Assembly: GCA_905221605.1 (NCBI GenBank)
Contig: CAJNDS010002768.1
Span: 229,501-293,500, forward strand
Direction: 5' to 3'
Source of the DNA: Symbiodinium natans
Taxonomy: Eukaryota > Sar > Dinophyceae > Suessiales > Symbiodiniaceae
DNA: 64,000 bases
Shown: positions 28,897-39,526 of the stretch, in pieces
Position numbering within the stretch: position 1 is the first letter of the stretch
How the letters are laid out: the number at the start of each line of letters is the position of its first letter
The notes under the pieces: model-generated
Database searches by the model: none
Told to the model about the DNA's origin: nothing
The model's input: the letters and a program-made list of their open reading frames with translations, nothing else
Program-made: the position numbers and the translations under genes

Positions 28897-31800
28897 GCTC
28901 CTGGCAAAGGCCCATGTTTGGAGGACGTTCTCCACATCGTCGTCACTGATGCGGCGCTTCTTGTCGAGGATGGCCTCCAGGGGGGTTTAGGGTTTAGGGT
29001 TTAGGGTTTAGGGTTTGGGGTTTAGGGTTTGTAGAGTTTGTAGGTTTACAGGGTTTGGGGGTTTATAGGGTGTAGGGTTTTGGAGGTTTATAGGCTTTAG
29101 AGTTGGAGGGTTTATAGGGTTTAGGGTTTTGGTGTAGGGTGTAGTAGGGTTCAAGCTCGGGGAGTAGCGTACTTCGCGAGATGCTCACAGCAAATCAAAC
29201 CGCACCACTCGAACCGCTGAATTTCACTGCTTTGCACAACAAGCAATCTCCGAGCGGCCGAAGCGTAACCCTGAGCCCCAACACCACTGAAATCATGGGT
29301 TCCCCAACTACCCCCCTCAAAACTACCCCGGGTTTAGGATTCTGGGTTCAGGGCTACTACCCCCCTAAGTTCCCATCGCTAAGCCTATTTAGGGATAATT
29401 TTGTGGTTATCTTGGGGGGAACCTACAGGGGGGACCCTAAACCCAAACCCTAAACCCTAAACCCTAAACGGGGGGGGGGGGGGGGGGGGGGTATAGAGGG
29501 GGTAGTATAGGGCAACCCATGATGAAACACCGTGCCAAAGCCAAAGCCCAAAGCCTCGAGGATGAAATCCATGAAGGAAGACACCCCGCTCAACCCTTTA
29601 GGGTTTAGGGTTTAGGGTTTAGGGTTTAAGGTTTAGGGTTTAGGGTTTAGGGATTTTAGGTTTAGGGTTTTAGGTTCAGGGTTTAAAGCTTGAAGCCTTG
29701 CACAACCCGGAAAAAAAACGTGTCTCGGAAGAACATCGCGAGTGGGGGTTTAGCCCTACCCTAAACCCTAAATCCTAAACCCGAAACGTCCAGGAACTGC
29801 CAGCCTTAGCGCGACGGTTTGCCACGAGCCGGTGGGCTCGCATCATGAGGCTCTCGCTTGCACCATGCTCCAGCCGCAAGTCCGAAACCTTCTACTACGC
29901 CCTGGTTCTTAGTATGGAATGAGGGAATGAGGGCCCTGTTTATACTCTTTAAGGGTATATACAGGGCCCTCATTCCCTCACTCCCTACTAAGAACCAGCC
30001 AGACTATTTGCTTCAGAACCCCCCCAAAAACTCAAAAGCAAAACAGATCATGTCGTATAAGGCAGTATAGGGATTCATATTCTACCTTTTTCTTTTTTTG
30101 GGAGGATGTTCTTAAGCAAGCAGCAGCCTTCAAGTTGTACCGCTTCGCCAGCTCCCGGATGAACCAGCGCATGATGGCTTGGTCCACCGCGGTGAGCTCG
30201 TCATCACTTTCGATCTTGGATCGATCGATGGGCTCATCTCGGACCTGGTTCATAGTAGGGTTTAGGGTTCAGGGTTGAGGGTTGAGGTTTGGAGTGTAGG
30301 GTTTAGGGTTTAGGGTTTAGGGTTTAGGGTTTAGGGTTTAGGGTTTAGGGTTTAGGGTTTACGGTTTAGGGTTTCGATTCCGGAAGCCCCCCCACCCGTT
30401 CCTTGGCCCCCAACAACCACCAGTCGTTGGCCATTAAATGCAGCTAATGGCTTCTCGCCAAACAACCCTCACCAAAGCCGCAAATGGCAGACTATTGTCG
30501 GGCTCAGAGTCTGTTTTCAGTAGTGGTACAACTAGGGCCAAAGTTTTGAGCCTTGTGCGATTATAGTCAGCCTTGCGCGTGCCTTTATTTCTTGGAGGCC
30601 TGGGGGTGGGGGGGCGGGGGGGGGCGGAGGAGTGGAAACTATAAAACCCTAAGCCCTAAGCCCTAAACCCTAAACCCTAAACCCTATGGGACCTTGCCGC
30701 CCACGACTTTGATGAAGCCATGCTCGAAGTCGTAGCACCAGTCGATCGGCTTGCTGCCTAAGGCGAGCGACTGACCGATAGTCTTCGCCTTGGCGTAGCG
30801 CTCATATCCTTAGTTGGTTTAGGGTTTAGGGTTTAGGGTTTGGGGTTTAGGGTTTGGGGTTTGGGGTTTAGGGTTTAGGGTTTAAGGCTTAGGGTTTAGG
30901 GTTCAGAAGCCCCCAAAGAGGGCACGCTTTCAGTTCTCTAAGGGGATTATAGTAGCCCAAAAGGTGTAAAGTGTACTCACTCAGCTACCAGGTATCTCAG
31001 GTGGCTCTTCGAGCCAGGCGACTTCGCATGAGGACGGTAGCGGATCTGAGTCTGAGCCGTCCAGCGCGTGACGATTTCATACGTCTTGTCCCTGTAAGCC
31101 CCCTCTCCACCATCCCGCACGTAGATCCTTGGTAGGTAGCCCAGCAACCACATTAGAATAAGGGAGCCTTGAACAAAAATAAAGGAGCCTTGAACAAAAA
31201 AAGGGGAGATTGGTAGCCCTAAACCCTAAAACCCTAAAACCCTAAAACCATTCATAAGGGAGCCTTGAACAAAAAAGGGGAAACTGGTAGCCCTAAACCC
31301 TAAAACCCCAAACCCTAAAACCCCAAACCCCAAACCCCAAACCCTAAACCCTAAACCCTAAACCCAAGGATCGCGTTGGCGGCGCGGGGCTCGAACACGT
31401 ACTCGGGGCGCGACCACTCCTTAGCCACCCTCGGATTCTGCCAGCGCTTCCACTCCTCCTTCGTCATCCTTGGGGGGAGCAAATGGGGCTTAGGGTTTAG
31501 GGTTTAGGGTTTAGGGTTTAGGGTCCGTGCGCCTTAATCGGAAATATCGTAGCATGTCTGCTACATGATCCCAAGTTTTTGGGGCACCCTGAAGCCTAAA
31601 CCCTGAACCCTAAACCCTAAACCCAAGGATCTTCGCTTGGCGCTTCGCCGCCTCGGCCCCCCGATCATGGCGGATTCTCTTCGGCTTTCCGGTGCGCTCC
31701 GAGATCTCCACTTTCCTGGGTTTGGATTTTTTACCCTGTGAAACATACACAAATATTCAAGGTTTAGGGTTTAGGGTTTAGGGTATAGGGTTTAGGGTTT

Positions 31801-31930
31801 AGGGTTTGGGGTTGCTAATTCTATGATTCTAGGGTATAGGGTCCCCTATAAACCCAGACAAGGGCAGTATGAAATATTTTAAAGCCATCCTAGCTTCTTC
31901 CTGTGGAGCTTGATGACTCGCTTTGCCTGC
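28897..31930 (-). CDS. Upstream exons: oxygenase N-terminal part or a separate gene
   Basis: Minus exons in order: about 31930-31893 (QAKRVIKLHRKKL), 31717-31627 (KVEISERTGKPKRIRHDRGA), 31468-31370 (TKEEWKRWQNPRVAKEWSRP, then EYVFEPRAANAI), 31126-30989 (YVRDGGEGAYRDKTYEIVTR and WTAQTQIRYRPHAKSPGSKS, donor GTAGCTGAG), 30812-30688 (YERYAKAKTIGQSLALGSKP and IDWCYDFEHGFIKVV), 30253-30113 (DRSKIESDDELTAVDQAIMR and WFIRELAKRYNLKAAA) and 28983-28897 (AILDKKRRISDDDVENVLQT). They are very basic at first, then acidic. No domain is recognised. Strand and spacing fit a single gene with the oxygenase, but ATG 30253 could also be a start. Introns carry telomere tracts, family I, II, IV and VI elements. Confidence 0.5.
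29469..29492. repeat. Poly-dG tract
   Basis: About 22-24 consecutive G directly after a CCCTAAAC telomere-type run. Such runs are prone to length error in assemblies. Confidence 0.9.
29902..29998. mobile_element. Family IV hairpin element
   Basis: CTGGTTCTTAGTATGGAATG is followed by GAGGGAATGAGGGCCCTG and, after a short ATACTCTTTAAGGGTATA centre, by the reverse complement ending ACTAAGAACCAG. It is a near-perfect 97-base palindrome. Related copies at 36441-36609 and 44785-44907. Confidence 0.8.
31131..31295. mobile_element. Family II element with duplicated right part and telomere run
   Basis: Left end AGGTAGCCCAGCAACCACAT. The segment AAGGGAGCCTTGAACAAAAA recurs three times, separated by CCCTAAAA-type repeats, and two right ends (GGTAGCCC) are seen at about 31212 and 31289. 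Confidence 0.6.
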
Positions 31931-32812
31931 AGCAGCTAGAACAAGAACCGAGAAGCAAACAAACCTAATTGTAGGACACAACTCGCAGAGTCCTACAAAT
32001 CGATATACATATTGGAACTAGATTGTGTAAAGCCGTCTCGAACCCAGCGCGTGCACCCAAGAAGTGCTGAACACCGTTTCAATTTGCGCTCGGATTTGGC
32101 TAAAACGGATCCCGGCTCAAATATCCAAACACAAGGCCGTTGAAAAGAAAGGAACCCTGAACCCTAAACCCTACAACCCCACAACACAAAGCCAAACTTG
32201 CTAATTTGCAAAGCCACAAAGCCTCAATTCTCAAATTTCTCAAAAAATGCATCTTAATTATCACTTCTTTTGTGCTTCAGTGCTCCTGCAATATCCTGCC
32301 TTTCCCTCAACCACCAAAAGCCGAAACCTCTAAACCCCAAACCCCTCGACCGTAAACCCTAAATCCTAAAACCTATAAGCCCTAAATACTACAGGGGCCC
32401 TAAGAATTAGAATGGGGTTTTGGATTTTAATACAAGTATAAGTAAACCAGGAACCATGCTATTAGAAACTATTCCCACTCCCCCCCCCCCCCCCCCGCAA
32501 GTCCAGAACCTCCAAACCGTGGTAGGTTTGGGGGCCCTGTAAAAATCACATCTTATCGGCTTTAACGACGACATAGGGGACTGAGGGTCATAACAATCAA
32601 AACCCTAAACCCTAAACCCTAAACCCCAAACCCTAAACCCTAACCCTAAACCCTAAACCCGAAACCCTAAATCTCCTCCTCTTGCAGGCCTTGGGAGCCA
32701 TTCTCTTGATCGCGGAGATCGCAAGCCCGCAGAGGCACAGAGACACCGAGTGGAGTGCGAGAAGCTCTGCTGGCTACACCCTAAACCCTAAACCCTAAAC
32801 CCTAAACCCTAA

Positions 32813-34285
32813 ACCCTTCGTGCCGTTTGGGAAGCTCAGGTCTATAGCGTAGCGTTTGCAGGCGACCCACAACCGTTCCGAAAGAAGCCCTTGCCCTCCA
32901 GCTTCTCTGAGCCACTCCTTGATCTGAGTTTAGGGTTTAGGGATAGTTTAGGGTTTAGGGTTTGACCCTAAACCCTAAACCCTAAACCCTAAACCCTAAA
33001 CCCTAGACCCTAGACCCTAAACCCTAAACCCTAAACCCTAAACCCTAAACCCTAAACCCTAAACCCTAAACCCTATCCCCTAAACCCTAACCCTAAACCC
33101 TAGACCTAAACCTTTAGGGTCTGGGTTTAGGGTGTATAGCTCCTCGGGGTTGCAAGACTTGCTGTGGCACCAGCCCCCTACTTTTGAGGGTGGGCGCAAG
33201 ACAAACAACCCAACTCCTCCACAGTTTTGAGGGGTTTAGGGTTTAGGGTTTAGGGTTTAGGGTTTAGGGTTTAGGGTTTAGGGGCGGCCCTTCCCCTGTT
33301 TTGAAGGAAGCACAATTCGCACCAGCCCGAAACCTCGCAGCCTAAGCAGTTCGGAACCAAACAAAACATGACCGCCAATCCGCAAACCCAAGGCCCAAAA
33401 CTGAAACCTAAACCCTAAGCCTTACACCCCAAACCCTAAACCCTAAACCCTAAACCCTAAACCCTAAACCCTAAACCCTAAACCCTAAACCCAGAAGCGA
33501 CCCAAGACTCGCTCTAAACTGGGCTCCCAGGGAGGCTGTCAGACTCGGACCCCTTAAGGGTGTACCCCCTAAACCCTAAACCCTAAACCCTAAACCCTAA
33601 ACCCACTCAGACCCTAGACCCTAAACCCTAAACCCCAAACCCTAAACCCTAAACCCTAAACTCTACTCCTAACATGGCCTTACATTCCCTTAGAGGATCT
33701 TCATAATGTTTAGGGTTTAGGGTTCAGGGTTTAGGGTTGAGGGTACCACCCTCAGGAGTCCAGGGTAGAGTCACATAATCCTAAAAGGTAGGCTGGGGGC
33801 CGCCTCGAGAATAAAGCACCGGAACTAACAAGAAAGACACCCAATCAAAGCCGCGACCCTAAACCCTAAACCCTAAACCCTAAACCCTAAACCCTAAACC
33901 CTAAACCCCAAAGCCTCGACCCTTAGCCCTGCCGGCGTGTGGTGGATTCTGGCTTAACGCTTCCGGCTCGATAAATCTCACACCCAAGACAACCCTAAAC
34001 CCTAAACCCTAAACCCTAAACCCTAAACCCTAAACCCTAAACCCTAAACCCGAAACCCTAAAACCCTAAAACCCTAAAACCCTAAAACCCTAAAACCCTA
34101 AAACCCTAAACCCTAAACCCTAAACCCTAAACCCTAAACCCTAAACCCTAAACCCTAAACCCTAAACCCTAAACCCCGCAAAAACCACAGTGGGGCCTGA
34201 AGATCTGCTTCAGCGCATCGATGCACGGAACCTGGGGCCTATCTCGCGGTGCCTGCGCGCGCGAGGGGGAGTTGGGGCGGCTTAG
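32813..34285 (-). CDS. Two candidate exons, unknown gene
   Basis: 34285-34200: minus reading after a CGCGCGCAG acceptor gives PQVPCIDALKQIFRPHC. 32918-32815: minus reading gives IKEWLREAGGQGLLSERLWV and ACKRYAIDLSFPNGTK. Between them are telomere arrays and an inverted duplication (33075-33215 / 34388-34490). No family is recognised, and linkage to the oxygenase gene is possible but unproven. Confidence 0.4.
32928..33110. repeat. Head-to-head telomere-type arrays
   Basis: TTTAGGG units run into GGTTTGACCCTAAACCC at about 32965, after which about eighteen CCCTAAA units follow. The plus strand could fold on itself here. Confidence 0.9.
33075..33215. repeat. Inverted duplication, arm 1
   Basis: This arm contains CTCCTCGGGGTTGCAAGACT and GGGCGCAAGACAAACAAC. 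Its reverse complement recurs at 34388-34490, missing about 30 bases (GCTGTGGCACC..TTTTGAGG). The arms include the flanking telomere-type variants TAGACCTAAACCTTTAGGGT. Confidence 0.8.
34012..34175 (-). repeat. Long CCCTAAA array with CCCTAAAA block
   Basis: About 22 units, including about seven consecutive octamers CCCTAAAA, an internal expansion of a one-base-longer variant. Confidence 0.95.
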
Positions 34286-34387
34286 GGTTTAGGGTTTAGG
34301 GTTTAGGGTTTAGGGTTTAGGGTTTAGGGTTTAGGGTTTAGGGTTTAGGGTTTAGGGTTTAGGGTTTGGGGTTTAGGGTTTAGGGGT

Positions 34388-34490
34388 TGTTTGTCTTGCG
34401 CCCACAAGTCTTGCAACCCCGAGGAGCTAGACACCCTAAACCCTGACCCTAAAGGTTTAGGTCTAGGGTTTAGGGTTTAGGGTTAGGGTT
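34388..34490. repeat. Inverted duplication, arm 2
   Basis: GTTGTTTGTCTTGCGCCCAC, then AAGTCTTGCAACCCCGAGGA, the inverse of arm 1. Shared variants in the adjoining repeats show that the telomere-type DNA was copied together with the unique DNA. Confidence 0.8.
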
Positions 34491-35442
34491 TAGGGTTTAA
34501 GGTTTAGGGTTTAGGGTTTAAGGTTTAGGGTTTAGGGTTTAGGGTTTGGGGTTTAGGGTTTAGGGGTTAGGGTTAGGGTTGGGGTTTAGGGTTTAGGGTT
34601 TAGGACTTAGGGTTTAGGGTTTAGGGTTGAGGGTTGAGGGTTTAGGGTTTAGGGTTTAGGGTTTGGGGTTTAGGGTTAGGGGTTAGGGGTTAGGGTTTAG
34701 GGTTCAGGGTTTGGGGTTTGGGGTTTGGGGCTTGGGGTTTGGGGTTTGGGGCTTGGGGTTTGGGGTTGCGGCTTTCGAGCTTAGGGTTCCGGATTTGGGG
34801 CTGAGGGCTTAGGGGCTTAGCAGGTGTTGTTTCATAGTCTGCGTGCTTAAGAAGGTACTTAGGGACTCATACCGATCCTTAAGAGCCCGAAAAGCCTACT
34901 CTTTTTTGTAGGTGACCTAGGAATCCTCTAAAGGGTTGTAGAGACATGGCCAATAACCCGCAACCCTGAACCCTAAACCAGCATCCTAAGGCCGGGTACA
35001 CTGCGTGAACCAGCATCCTGACTCTTCTTTTTCGGGCTTTGGAACAGAGGTTAGCAGGCTCCTAGGTGGGATTTCGGGTTTAGGGTTTGAGGTTTAAGGT
35101 TTAGTTAAGGGTTGTTTGCTTCCCCCTTTTTTCGGGGGTGGAAGTTACCTACCGCACCATGAATTGGGGCCATTTGGGTTATCGGCCTCTGGGTACGGGT
35201 TTGGGGCGGGCTAGTTCGAAGGGGGAGGGTATGGAGGGAGGGGGGGAGGGGGGGCCGATGGGGAGGGGAAGCTGAGGGTAGCCATCCGTTCCACAAGGTT
35301 CACGCTAAACCTGAAACCCCAGCTTTCGCACAGGTATACATGAAGCTCCAAGTCGGGGTTTAGGGTTTAGGGTTTAGGGTTTAGGGTTTAGGGTTTAGGG
35401 TTTAGGGTTTAGGGTCCTGAAACAGCAAGACCCCCAAAAGGA

Positions 35443-38400
35443 TGAGACCTCGAAACCCTCCGACCAGGCTCGCCTCCTTCAGGAGGTAGAGTTCTTGCTG
35501 GAGCTTGTCGCGTAGCCGCACCCTTAGTCTTTGGGAGGGTTTAAGGAGTTCTAAAACCAGAGTTTAGGTTCAAGATTTGGGCTCTGAAGGGCCTACATGG
35601 GTTCGGGAGCCGAGTTTGCAGGGATTTCAGGTGCAGAGTGTCTCAACGTGACCCCCTGCCCCTAACCCCTAAACCCTAAACCCTGAACCCTGAACCCTAA
35701 ACAATAAACCCTGAACCCTAAACCCGAAACCCTCCCTAAACCCTAAACCTTCAAAAAACAACCTGGGCACTCTTGCTTGTTTGAAGTCGTTTACGCGGGA
35801 GCCAAAGAACACCAAAATCAAAGCAGGGAAGCAGGGCGCACGCTGCGTGCCACAACCCCCCGAAAACTGAACTGCTTGTGAGGTTTAGGGTTTAGGGTTT
35901 AGGGTTTAGGGTTTAGGGTTTGGGGTTTGGGGTTTGGGGTTTGGGGTTTGGGGTTTGGGGTTTGGGGTTCAGGGTTTAAGGTTAGGGTTTATAGGGTTTA
36001 GGGCTTAGGGTTACACTGTAAACCCTAAACCCTGACGCTGAGATGGGCGCAGCGGTCGCTGACGGTAGGCTGCAGGCAGCTTCTGCCGTGGCCAGAGCAG
36101 TCTTTCAGTTTAGGGGTGTCGGGCTGTTTAACCCCAAACCCTACACCCCTAAACCCTGAACCATAACCCCTTTACCCTAGAGGGGTTTAGAGGTTTGGAG
36201 CAACGCAGCCCAAAGTCCTCATATGTACGGCCATGCGGGCATCGAAGTTGACCGACGACTCACCGTGAGGTGCCCCAAGACATGTGGGCATTTCCCAAGA
36301 TAGGGGTACCCCTTTTTATATCCGAGATAGAACAGGATCCCTTTATCGACCCCCAAAAGGGTACCACAATTTTCGGAAACACCCATGTGGGTAAGAGCGC
36401 CGATGCATAGAACTGTCGACCGATGTACTGCAGAAGGGCTACTGGTTCTTAGGGTAGTTACATGGTCCCTTAATATGGGCCCTTAAAAGGGGACCCCTTA
36501 CATACCCCTTATATACCCCAATATATACCCCAAGGGCCCATACTTTAGAACCCTTTTAAGGAGGGTAAGGGACCATAAACAGGGCCCATGAGACTACCCT
36601 TAGACTGGTAAAACCTATATGGACATAGGATTCCAAGCTTAACGTGAAAGGGAGGATTAGAGGTGATTCGTCTGGGATCCCAACCCTCAACCTCCCAGGG
36701 ATCCTTCTAGCGCGCCCTGAAAGTGTTCCAGCACGGAGAAGGGCGCCCCTTGTTGGTTTCATTAGGTATATAATGGATGATAATTAATATAATGCTTGAA
36801 AAGGCATAAGGGTACTAGTTGGCATCCTGGCACAGAAGGAGGGTGCCTAGGGTTCGGGGCTTTAAGATCAGCGGATGACGGAAATCTGCTGAAACCTGGA
36901 CCCTACGAGTAGGGTTTAAGGTTAAGGTTTAGGGTTTAGGGTTTGCGGTTTGGGCTTTAGGGTTGAGGGTATATGGAGCAAAACCCAGGTGCAGTTGCCT
37001 TCAGGCAGGCAGTTTCGCGGTGACACCCTGTAAATCCTGAACCCTTTCCAAACCCACCCCCGAACCCTGAAGCCACTAAACCCTACACCCCAAAACCCTA
37101 AACCCTAAACCCTAACCCCAAACGCCTGCAGTTTCTCCAGCGTGACGATGCCCGCCAAGGCCGTGCCCAGTGCAGCCTGCCGCGGGGGTTTAGGGCTGAG
37201 GGTTCGAGTTTTGCAGGCTTGTATAGGTCTTGTATTGGGTAAGACCCGAAACCCTTTTCAGGGAGACCCCTAAACTCCTAAACCCCCAAACCCTAGAGAC
37301 CCTAAACCCCTAACCCCTAAACCCCTAAACCCCTAAACCCCAACACCCCAAAACCCCAAAACCCCAAAACCCCAAAACCCCAAAACCCAAAACCCCTAAA
37401 CCCCTAAACCCCTACCCCTAAACACCAGCAAAGCCCTAAAACCTAAACACCGCAAACTCTAAAACTCTAAAACTCTAAAACTCTAAACCTCCAAAACCCT
37501 AAACCCTAAACCCTAAACCCTAAACCCTAAACCCTAAACCCTAAACCCTAAACCCTAAACCCTAAACCCTAAACCCCAGTGGTGGCCTCGATGCAAGTCT
37601 GGATGCCGGGCGCAAGCTGCGAGTTCGAGGCCGGTGCCTCGGGCGGTGCTTTGGCGACTCCCAGCCACTGGAAACTGTTTGTGCCTTTTTGTTTAGGCTT
37701 TAGGGTTTAGGGTTTAGGGTTTAGGGTTTAGGGTTTAGGGTTTAGGGTTTAGGGTTTACGGCTTGTAAGGGTCTGGGGGGGAGGGGGGGTTGGGGTCTCA
37801 GGATTTGTCTGTATGCTCGCTTTGTTTTAAGGGGTGCAGGGCTTGAAAGGCTTTTGTTCATGGAGCTCAGAGGGCTTGCGAATTACAAGGGGGGGGGTCA
37901 GGGCTAAACCCTAAACCCTAAACCCTAAGCCCTAAACCCTAAACCCTAAACCCAAAACCGATAATGGTTTGGCCTTAGGGCCGTAGGGTGTGTTACCTTC
38001 GAGATCACAACGTTCTACAAAGTTGTCCGCGGGCTGGAGGTTACAAGGGTTTAGGGCTTCGGGTTTAGGGTCTAGGTCCCTAAGCCCTAAGCCCTAAACC
38101 CTAAACCCCAAAGCCTAAAACCCTAAACCCTAAGCATAGAGCCTCGGCCCCAACATCTGGTGGAGCATCTTGGGTTTCTGTACCGACCCCTAAACCCTAA
38201 ACCCTAAACCCTACCCTAAACCCTAAACCCTAAACCCCAAACCCTAATCTTATCCGGCTGCGACACACAGAAAGACGGCACTGGCCCTGGGAAATCCCAG
38301 AAGATCCCTAGGCAAGGGGTTTAGGGTTTAGGATTAGTTTAGGGTTTGGGGATTGGGGATTGGGGTTTGGGGTTTGGGGTTTAGGGTTTAGGGCAATGAG

Positions 38401-39104
38401 ACAAAAGGACGGTGTTGGGGTTCAGAGTCTTGGGTGCCGGACACAACTTGATGAGAGGTGCAGAGGCGGGGCCATATAGGGGCTTTGGGGAAGGCATTCT
38501 GAACCCCAAACCCTAAACCCTAAACCCTAAACCTACCCTAAACCTAAACCCTAAACCCGAAAACCTATACAAGCCCCAAACCCTAAACCCTAAACCCTAA
38601 AACCTATACAAGCCCCAAACCCTAAACCCTAAACCCTAAACCCTAAACCCTAAACCCTAAACCCTAAAACCTATACAAGCCCCAAACCCTAAACCCTAAA
38701 CCCTAAACCCTAAACCCTAAACCCCATGAAGCCGCCGCAATCCCAAGTCTTGGCATGAGGCATCACGAAAGATGACGAGGACGCGGGCTCGATCCGGCCC
38801 GACCTCCAGGGTTGAAACTCTTCAGGGTTTAGGGTTTAGGGTTTGGGGTTTAGGGTTTAGGGTTTAAGGTTTAGGGTTTAGGGTTTGGGGCTTGTATAGG
38901 TTTTAGGGTTTAGGGTTTAGGGTTTAGGGTTTAGGGTTTAGGGTTTAGGTTTAGGGTTTGGGGTTTGGGGTTTGGGGCTTGTGTAGGTTTAAGGGCCGGG
39001 AGAGCTGGACGCTGTAAAGGGTTTAGGGTGCTTTTGATCTCAACCATGGGGTGACGGCATCAGAGACTTCAGGCTTGTGGAAGCCGAACCCTCCATGCCG
39101 GAGA
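35443..39104 (-). CDS. Unknown minus gene(s), about ten exons
   Basis: Order of transcription: 39104-39030 (LRHGGFGFHKPEVSDAVTPW), 38803-38753 (VGPDRARVLVIFRDASC), about 38500-38400, 38315-38247 (LGIFWDFPGPVPSFCVSQPD), 38171-38135 (KPKMLHQMLGPRLYA, acceptor GGTACAG), 38033-37997 (PADNFVERCDLEG between CCTCCAG and GTAACA), 37683-37577 (FQWLGVAKAPPEAPASNSQL and APGIQTCIEATTG), 37176-37126 (AALGTALAGIVTLEKLQ, 51 bases, between GCGGCAG and a GC donor), about 36895-36833 (VSADFRHPLILKPRTL) and 35528-35443 (RLRDKLQQELYLLKEASL). Several exons have clean splice-like edges. No family is recognised with confidence, and more than one gene may be present. Confidence 0.5.
36441..36609. mobile_element. Family IV hairpin element, long copy
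   Basis: ACTGGTTCTTAGGGTAGTTA at the left, CTACCCTTAGACTGGT at the right; inside, ATGGTCCCTTA pairs with TAAGGGACCAT and ATGGGCCCTT with AAGGGCCCAT. The centre holds ATACCCC repeats. Confidence 0.65.
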
Positions 39105-39526
39105 GAAGACCTATCCCCTAAACCCTAAACCCTAAACCCTAAATGCTTAACCCTACTAGCCTAGAAGTGCGGTGAAAGCCTTAAATGCTGAACCCTTGAA
39201 CGCACCGCACCCTCGAAGCCACATAAGCCATAACCCTGCAATTTTCCAAACCCTCACTCTCAAGGATCCTAATACTGCACTGTGCTGAGGCCCAACCCCA
39301 GCCCCTATTCAAACCCTAAAAACCCTAAACAATGCCTAACCTAGTCCAAGCCGCCCTTGAGAAAAGAAACGCTGAGCTTGAACTCTTGAACCCTAAATCC
39401 TAAACCCCTGAACGCTATCTTCCGGGGGGGGGGTGGGGGGGGCAAAGCTCTTTAGCACCCTAAACCCTAAACCCTAAACCCTAAACCCTAAACCCTAAAC
39501 CCTAAACCCTAAACCCCGAATCCTCA

